NCBI GenBank assembly: GCA_002299465.1
Contig: DBNX01000001.1
Span: forward strand, 1-9,247
DNA length: 9,247 nt
Direction: 5' to 3'
Source of the DNA: Patescibacteria group bacterium UBA661
GTDB taxonomy: Bacteria > Patescibacteriota > Minisyncoccia > Phycocordibacterales > UBA918
Position numbers and translations under genes: made by a program. Numbering within the stretch: position 1 is the first letter of the stretch; each line of letters begins with the position of its first letter. Shown here one piece after another: positions 5,802 to 9,247 of the stretch. Under the pieces are notes generated by a model, which saw only the letters and a list, made by a program, of their open reading frames with translations, searched no databases and was not told the DNA's origin.

Positions 5802-6965
5802 TTAAAGCGAACGGTTGCCGTCGGCTTTGACTTCTGCGAAAGTTTCGGGGGAAAGAGCTTCGGAGGCGTGGGCGTGCCCAGCCAGCGCAATCATAATGCT
5901 GTTGTCGGTGGAAAGGGACAAGTCAGGCAGTAAGACTTTTAATTTTGGGTAAAGTTCTGGAGAGGTCAGACTAACAAACGCTCCTCTGAGGGTGGTATTG
6001 GCGGCGACACCACCACCGAGGATGATACTTTTTGCATCATAGTGTTCGATTGCTTGGCGTAACTTGTGAATGAGCACCTTCACCACCACGTCTTCAAAAT
6101 CACGTGCCAAAGAGGCCTTTTCAGCAGTCGATAGATTTTTGTCCATAACTACATTACGGACGGCTGTTTTAAGACCGGAAAATGAAAAATCAAAATCCCC
6201 GGAATGGAGCATTGGGGTGGGTAGAGTGGCATAAGGTGGCAATCCTTGAGTACGAGCGGAGGCGGCTAACTTACTAATCTCTGGACCGCCTGGATAGGGA
6301 AGACCGAGTAGGCGAGCCACCTTATCAAACGCTTCACCCACCGCATCGTCACGGGTCACTCCAATCTTTTCGTACTGACCCCAGTTACGCATTAGGACAA
6401 TTTCGGTATGTCCGCCAGAAACGAGAAGAGCTAAAGCCGGGAAAGCCAATGAAGACAGATGATGTCCATCATAGATGGAGGCAAGAATGTGTCCTTCCAT
6501 ATGATCAATGGGCAGGGCAGGAATCTGCCAGAGTGAACTAAGAGCTTTAGCAAAATTTACACCCACCCAAAGCGCCGGCTCAAGACCGGGTCCGCTCGTT
6601 ACAGCAATCATGTCGATGAGAGGTTTGCCATGTTGGTGATGAAAATTAAGTAACTGATCAGCCAGACCATGCTCGCGGGCGAGTAGTTTGTAGATTTCGG
6701 CAGTCGCTGTAGCGGTAAGGGTTGGTGTGTAGGTGGTCGGTAGTTTGCTTTCGCGGAGAGCCACTTCCAGCATCGGAAGAATGGTGGCGATGTGTTCGCG
6801 TTTGGCTAAGGTTGGGAAAACTCCGCCGTACTCACGGTGAATATCAATCTGAGAAAACAGCGAATTACCGAGGACTTCGTAGGTGGCGTGGGGAAAATCA
6901 CCAACCGCCTCAATGATACTGACTGCTGTCTCATCACAGCTAGTTTCGATGGAAAGTATAATCAT
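5802..6965 (-). CDS. tsaD: tRNA N6-adenosine threonylcarbamoyltransferase TsaD
   Basis: Transfers the threonylcarbamoyl group from TC-AMP to A37 of tRNAs that read ANN codons (t6A), working with TsaB and TsaE; none of the partner genes is in this window. The start is SIETSCDETAVSI (5-17). The metal-binding pair H155/H159 is in DHMEGHILAS, LVSGGHTE is at 181-188, GEAFDKVARLLGLPYPGGP at 210-228, FSFSGLKT at 260-267, GGGVAANTTLR at 317-327 and D354-N355 in STDNSIMIA. At 387 residues it is about 45-50 longer than the usual 335-345. The surplus is mostly an insertion at about 77-115 between LRESKLP and IDMIAVTSGPGLEPALWVG. The ATG lies 7 nt after a TATAGT box, which fits a leaderless message. Transcribed divergently from nfeD. 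Confidence 0.97.
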   Translation of the reverse strand: MIILSIETSCDETAVSIIEAVGDFPHATYEVLGNSLFSQIDIHREYGGVFPTLAKREHIATILPMLEVALRESKLPTTYTPTLTATATAEIYKLLAREHGLADQLLNFHHQHGKPLIDMIAVTSGPGLEPALWVGVNFAKALSSLWQIPALPIDHMEGHILASIYDGHHLSSLAFPALALLVSGGHTEIVLMRNWGQYEKIGVTRDDAVGEAFDKVARLLGLPYPGGPEISKLAASARTQGLPPYATLPTPMLHSGDFDFSFSGLKTAVRNVVMDKNLSTAEKASLARDFEDVVVKVLIHKLRQAIEHYDAKSIILGGGVAANTTLRGAFVSLTSPELYPKLKVLLPDLSLSTDNSIMIALAGHAHASEALSPETFAEVKADGNRSL

Positions 6966-6972
6966 TAACCAG

Positions 6973-6978
6973 ACTATA
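6973..6978 (-). promoter_or_regulatory. -10 box of tsaD
   Basis: TATAGT on the - strand (one mismatch from TATAAT), ending 7 nt before the tsaD ATG at 6965. Transcription would start at about the A of the ATG, giving a leaderless mRNA. No convincing -35 at 16-18 nt spacing. Confidence 0.5.
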
Positions 6979-7042
6979 CAAGAAAAATGGACACCCGACT
7001 AGCGTTTTTTGTTTTGGATATTTTGGGTCGCTGCGGGGTCAA

Positions 7043-7080
7043 GGGGGCGGGCTTTGGGCGGATGCCTAAAGCCCGCCCCC
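7043..7080. repeat. GC-rich 17-bp hairpin between divergent tsaD and nfeD
   Basis: GGGGGCGGGCTTT (7043-7055) pairs perfectly with AAAGCCCGCCCCC (7068-7080). Four more inner pairs (one G-T wobble) close on the tetraloop GGAT (7060-7063). No T run follows on either strand (TAAAGA on +, CTTGAC on -), so it is not a standard intrinsic terminator. It lies between the tsaD -10 box and the nfeD start. It may be a REP-like palindrome, an insulator between divergent promoters or, if transcribed, a 5' leader structure of nfeD. Only one copy is present here. Confidence 0.85.
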
Positions 7081-7123
7081 TAAAGACACCACACCGATTG
7101 TCTCAACAAGCGATCTGTGCCAG

Positions 7124-7129
7124 TATAGA
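7124..7129 (+). promoter_or_regulatory. Possible -10 box of nfeD
   Basis: TATAGA, only 4 nt before the ATG at 7134, so close that transcription from it would start inside the codon region. A TTGTCT at 7098-7103 resembles a -35 but the spacing (20 nt) is too long. Weak; offered because no better promoter is visible. Confidence 0.25.
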
Positions 7130-7133
7130 AAGT

Positions 7134-8390
7134 ATGAAATGGTTTATATTTTTAATTGTAGTCATCCTAAGTGTCAGTGCTAGCTATGTTCCGACAGCGG
7201 CAGCCAATGATGACAAGGTCTACATCGCTACCGTTTCAGGCGAGATTACCGCTGGTAGTGTTCAGTACATCGAAAGAGTTCTGAAACAAGCCAGTCAAGC
7301 CAATGCCGATTTATTTTTACTTGAACTCAACACTCAGGGCGGTCTGCTGAAAGCCACCGAAGACATCAGTCGGGCGTTGGTAGAAGCGACTGTACCAACG
7401 GCAGTTTATGTTTACAAAGACACCGGCTTCGCACTTTCCGCTGGCGTCTTCATATTGTTATCGTCAGACATTGCGGCAGCTCATCCCAACGCTGTGATTG
7501 GTGCGGCTACACCGGTGACTGGTGAGGGTGGTGACGCAGCTGAGAAAATTGTCAACGCCTCAGCTGAGTGGCTCAGTGTTTTAGCGACTAGGAACGACAG
7601 GCCGGTTGAGGAAATTAAAGATTTCGTTTTTACCGCCACCACTGTTAGTGGTGAGAGGGCTTACCAGGAAGGAGTTGTTGATGAACTAGCAACTTCTACC
7701 GAACAGCTACTCGAAATATTAGGACACGAGGGGGCGGTCGTCACTAGATTGGCACCGAACTGGATAGACAATCTTATGTCGCTTTTGTCTTTGCCATTTT
7801 TGGTACCGTTACTCATCTCGCTTGGTGTTATTGGAATTTTCTTTATGTTACGTACCGGTGACGTAGAGTCGGCTGGTATTTTTGGTGTGGTTTTTCTTCT
7901 CTTGGGATTGTGGGGTATGGGTTCAATTACTGTATCAACTTTAGGACTACTTATGCTTGCCCTAGGTCTGGCATTTTTGGTAATAGAGTTTACCTTTTCT
8001 CCCGGTTTTGGAGTTGTTGGCTTGGCTGGAGTGGTAACACTCATTTTCGGTACAATTACTTTCGCTAATGAACCATTTTTTCCTAACTACTTAGACTCAC
8101 CGCTTTTTTATGGAGTGGCGGGTTCATGGTTGGCTCTGGCTGGGATAATGGTTTTGCTCGGTAAATTTTCCGCTGACACATTGCGAAAACCAGTTTTAGT
8201 GGGAAGCGAGGCGTGGTACGGAAAAACCGTAATGCTTGAAAATGATTTAAACCCACAAGGAAGAATTACCCTGGAAGGAGATTCCTATATCGCACGAGCG
8301 GTTGATGGTAGCACGCTACAGGCGGGCAATCGGGTGACCATTGTAAAAATAGAGGGTAATACTATACTAGTGATGTCGGCTAAGGATTAG
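7134..8390 (+). CDS. NfeD-family membrane serine protease (ClpP-class, with C-terminal OB domain)
   Basis: A 418-residue full-length NfeD (NfeD1b type). Residues 1-24 form a signal peptide or anchor, MKWFIFLIVVILS followed by a small-residue region. A ClpP-like protease domain covers about 28-195, with the N-x-Q-G-G turn at 66-70, nucleophile S102 in ALSAG and general base K138 in AAEKIVNAS. These match the Ser-Lys dyad of Pyrococcus horikoshii 1510-N. Four or five membrane spans occupy about 213-342. Residues 355-418 are the NfeD OB-fold (LNPQGRI, GDSYIARA, GNRVTIV). The ATG at 7134 is preferred over an in-frame ATG at 6987: it puts the signal peptide at the N-terminus, and the extra 49 codons would cross the GC hairpin. 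A slipin gene follows 34 nt downstream, the usual partner. The protease probably acts on membrane-bound SPFH or other membrane proteins. Confidence 0.92.
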   Translation: MKWFIFLIVVILSVSASYVPTAAANDDKVYIATVSGEITAGSVQYIERVLKQASQANADLFLLELNTQGGLLKATEDISRALVEATVPTAVYVYKDTGFALSAGVFILLSSDIAAAHPNAVIGAATPVTGEGGDAAEKIVNASAEWLSVLATRNDRPVEEIKDFVFTATTVSGERAYQEGVVDELATSTEQLLEILGHEGAVVTRLAPNWIDNLMSLLSLPFLVPLLISLGVIGIFFMLRTGDVESAGIFGVVFLLLGLWGMGSITVSTLGLLMLALGLAFLVIEFTFSPGFGVVGLAGVVTLIFGTITFANEPFFPNYLDSPLFYGVAGSWLALAGIMVLLGKFSADTLRKPVLVGSEAWYGKTVMLENDLNPQGRITLEGDSYIARAVDGSTLQAGNRVTIVKIEGNTILVMSAKD

Positions 8391-8424
8391 TGGTTAGTTT
8401 AATAATTCAATAAATATTTACTTT

Positions 8425-9162
8425 ATGGGGGGCTTTATTTTGACCTTAATTGTCGTTACTTTTATCCTGTTGGTTTCTGGTATAAAAGTCATTCAGGAAT
8501 ACGAACGGGCCGTAGTCTTTCGTTTGGGACGATTGGTGGGGCACCGTGGACCGGGTTTGATTGTGATTATTCCCGTCATTGAAACAATGGTTAGAGTAGA
8601 CTTGCGTGTAGTTACGATGGATATTCCAGCTCAAGACGTGATCACTAAGGATAATATTCCAGTTCGGATTGATGGGGTTTTATATTTCAAAATTACTGAT
8701 CCGAACAAAGCCATTACTGCAGTAGAGGACTATATGTTTGCCACTAAACAACTCGCTCAGACTTCTTTACGAGGGGTGTCGGGTGAGGCGTCTTTTGACG
8801 AGATTTTGGCGGAACGGGAAAAAATAAATAATAAACTTCACGACGTGATTGATGTCGCCACGGATCCGTGGGGGATTAAAGTTTCGAATGTTGAGATTAA
8901 ACACGTGGAAATACCAGAAAATATGCAACGAGCGATTGCTCGTCAGGCCGAGGCAGAGCGGGTTAGGCGTGCCAAAATTATTTTGGCGGAAGGTGAAGCC
9001 CAAGCCGCTCTCAAGCTGAAAGAAGCCGGTGATATTCTTGACACCGATCCAGTGGTTCTTAGATACTTGGAGGTAATATCAGAAGCTTCTAAAGAAAAAA
9101 GCAACACCATCATCTTCCCCGCTCAAATGATGGACTGGTTGAAAATCATCTCGAAGCAATAG
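8425..9162 (+). CDS. Slipin (stomatin-like SPFH/band 7 membrane protein)
   Basis: Membrane-anchored scaffold of the stomatin/slipin family. The N-terminal hydrophobic segment is about residues 3-22. The SPFH domain, about 22-185, carries EYERAVVFRLGR (25-36), GPGL (42-45), IPAQDVITKDNIPV (67-80) and the QTSLRGVSGEASFDEIL stretch (112-128), all typical of slipins. A charged helix rich in A, E and R (172-205) is the oligomerisation region. The C-terminal tail NTIIFPAQMMDWLKII (227-242) is hydrophobic and resembles the segment of archaeal p-stomatin cut by its NfeD partner. The length, 245 residues, is near normal. It lies 34 nt behind nfeD and probably shares its transcript, although the AT-rich gap (TAAATA at 8411) could hold a weak promoter. 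No Shine-Dalgarno sequence before the ATG. A strong terminator follows. Confidence 0.95.
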   Translation: MGGFILTLIVVTFILLVSGIKVIQEYERAVVFRLGRLVGHRGPGLIVIIPVIETMVRVDLRVVTMDIPAQDVITKDNIPVRIDGVLYFKITDPNKAITAVEDYMFATKQLAQTSLRGVSGEASFDEILAEREKINNKLHDVIDVATDPWGIKVSNVEIKHVEIPENMQRAIARQAEAERVRRAKIILAEGEAQAALKLKEAGDILDTDPVVLRYLEVISEASKEKSNTIIFPAQMMDWLKIISKQ

Positions 9163-9179
9163 ACAAGTCTTTGGTTTTC

Positions 9180-9219
9180 AAAGTGGCGCTGAAACCTACG
9201 GTTTCAGCGCCACTTTTTT
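9180..9219 (+). terminator. Intrinsic terminator of the nfeD-slipin operon
   Basis: A perfect 17-bp stem (9180-9196 with 9200-9216), loop TAC, followed by Ts that make a run of six (9214-9219). The GC-rich core is GTGGCGC/GCGCCAC. It begins 17 nt after the slipin stop. The A run on the opposite side is short, so it favours the + strand but may act weakly both ways. Beyond it, 9220-9247 holds no identifiable gene. Confidence 0.85.
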
Positions 9220-9247
9220 AGACAGAGTCTCAGACCAAAATTATAGT

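Noticed and set aside
6987..7133. In-frame N-terminal extension of NfeD starting at ATG 6987
   Set aside because: It would bury the signal peptide 49 residues inside, and it crosses the GC hairpin and overlaps the region just upstream of the tsaD -10 box. The start at 7134 gives a normal secreted/membrane N-terminus.
1..9247. CRISPR array, insertion sequence, integrase, phage or toxin-antitoxin genes
   Set aside because: No regularly spaced repeats, transposase or integrase motifs, or paired small toxin/antitoxin frames were found on either strand.

Overview
The window looks like chromosomal DNA from a small-genome bacterium of the Candidate Phyla Radiation (Patescibacteria), most likely a Parcubacteria-type lineage. 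This is an inference. It rests on a short valyl-tRNA synthetase (745 residues) without the usual C-terminal arm, a TsaD with an extra segment before its GPGLEPALWVG motif, tRNA genes without an encoded CCA, a small coiled-coil/one-TM protein of a kind I recall from Parcubacteria, and start codons with no Shine-Dalgarno sequence but with -10-like boxes only 7-10 nt upstream.

Layout, left to right. (1) 1-1358: an AT-rich, AGA-codon-rich gene on the + strand for an Mrr-like nuclease with a coiled coil and a C-terminal 'sunset'-like domain. Its open frame runs upstream through a hydrophobic segment that has no standard start codon. A terminator follows. (2) 1391-2093: a small-RNA and small-protein island, with tRNA-Arg(CCU) on the - strand, a 12-bp inverted repeat best read as two divergent extended -10 promoters, a 105-residue membrane protein, tRNA-Phe(GAA) behind a good -35/-10 promoter, and a 19-bp bidirectional terminator. 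(3) 2161-6965: four genes on the - strand, in transcription order tsaD, valS, a PrsW-type membrane protease gene and hsp20. (4) 6966-7133: a divergent intergenic region with a 17-bp GC-rich hairpin. (5) 7134-9219: an nfeD-slipin pair on the + strand ending in a strong intrinsic terminator.

Functional logic. tsaD, valS and the two tRNAs serve translation (t6A modification, Val charging, Arg and Phe decoding). The other genes centre on membrane and protein quality control: PrsW protease with Hsp20, and an NfeD serine protease with its stomatin-like partner. The protease dyad is intact and the hydrophobic C-terminal tail of the slipin resembles the segment cut in the archaeal homologue. The nuclease gene is the most accessory-looking element, by composition and domain content. 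No CRISPR array, transposase, integrase or phage gene was seen. The most novel-looking points are the hidden membrane-anchor frame of the nuclease, the twin-promoter inverted repeat, the general leaderless start pattern, the PrsW-Hsp20 pairing and the unexplained GC hairpin.
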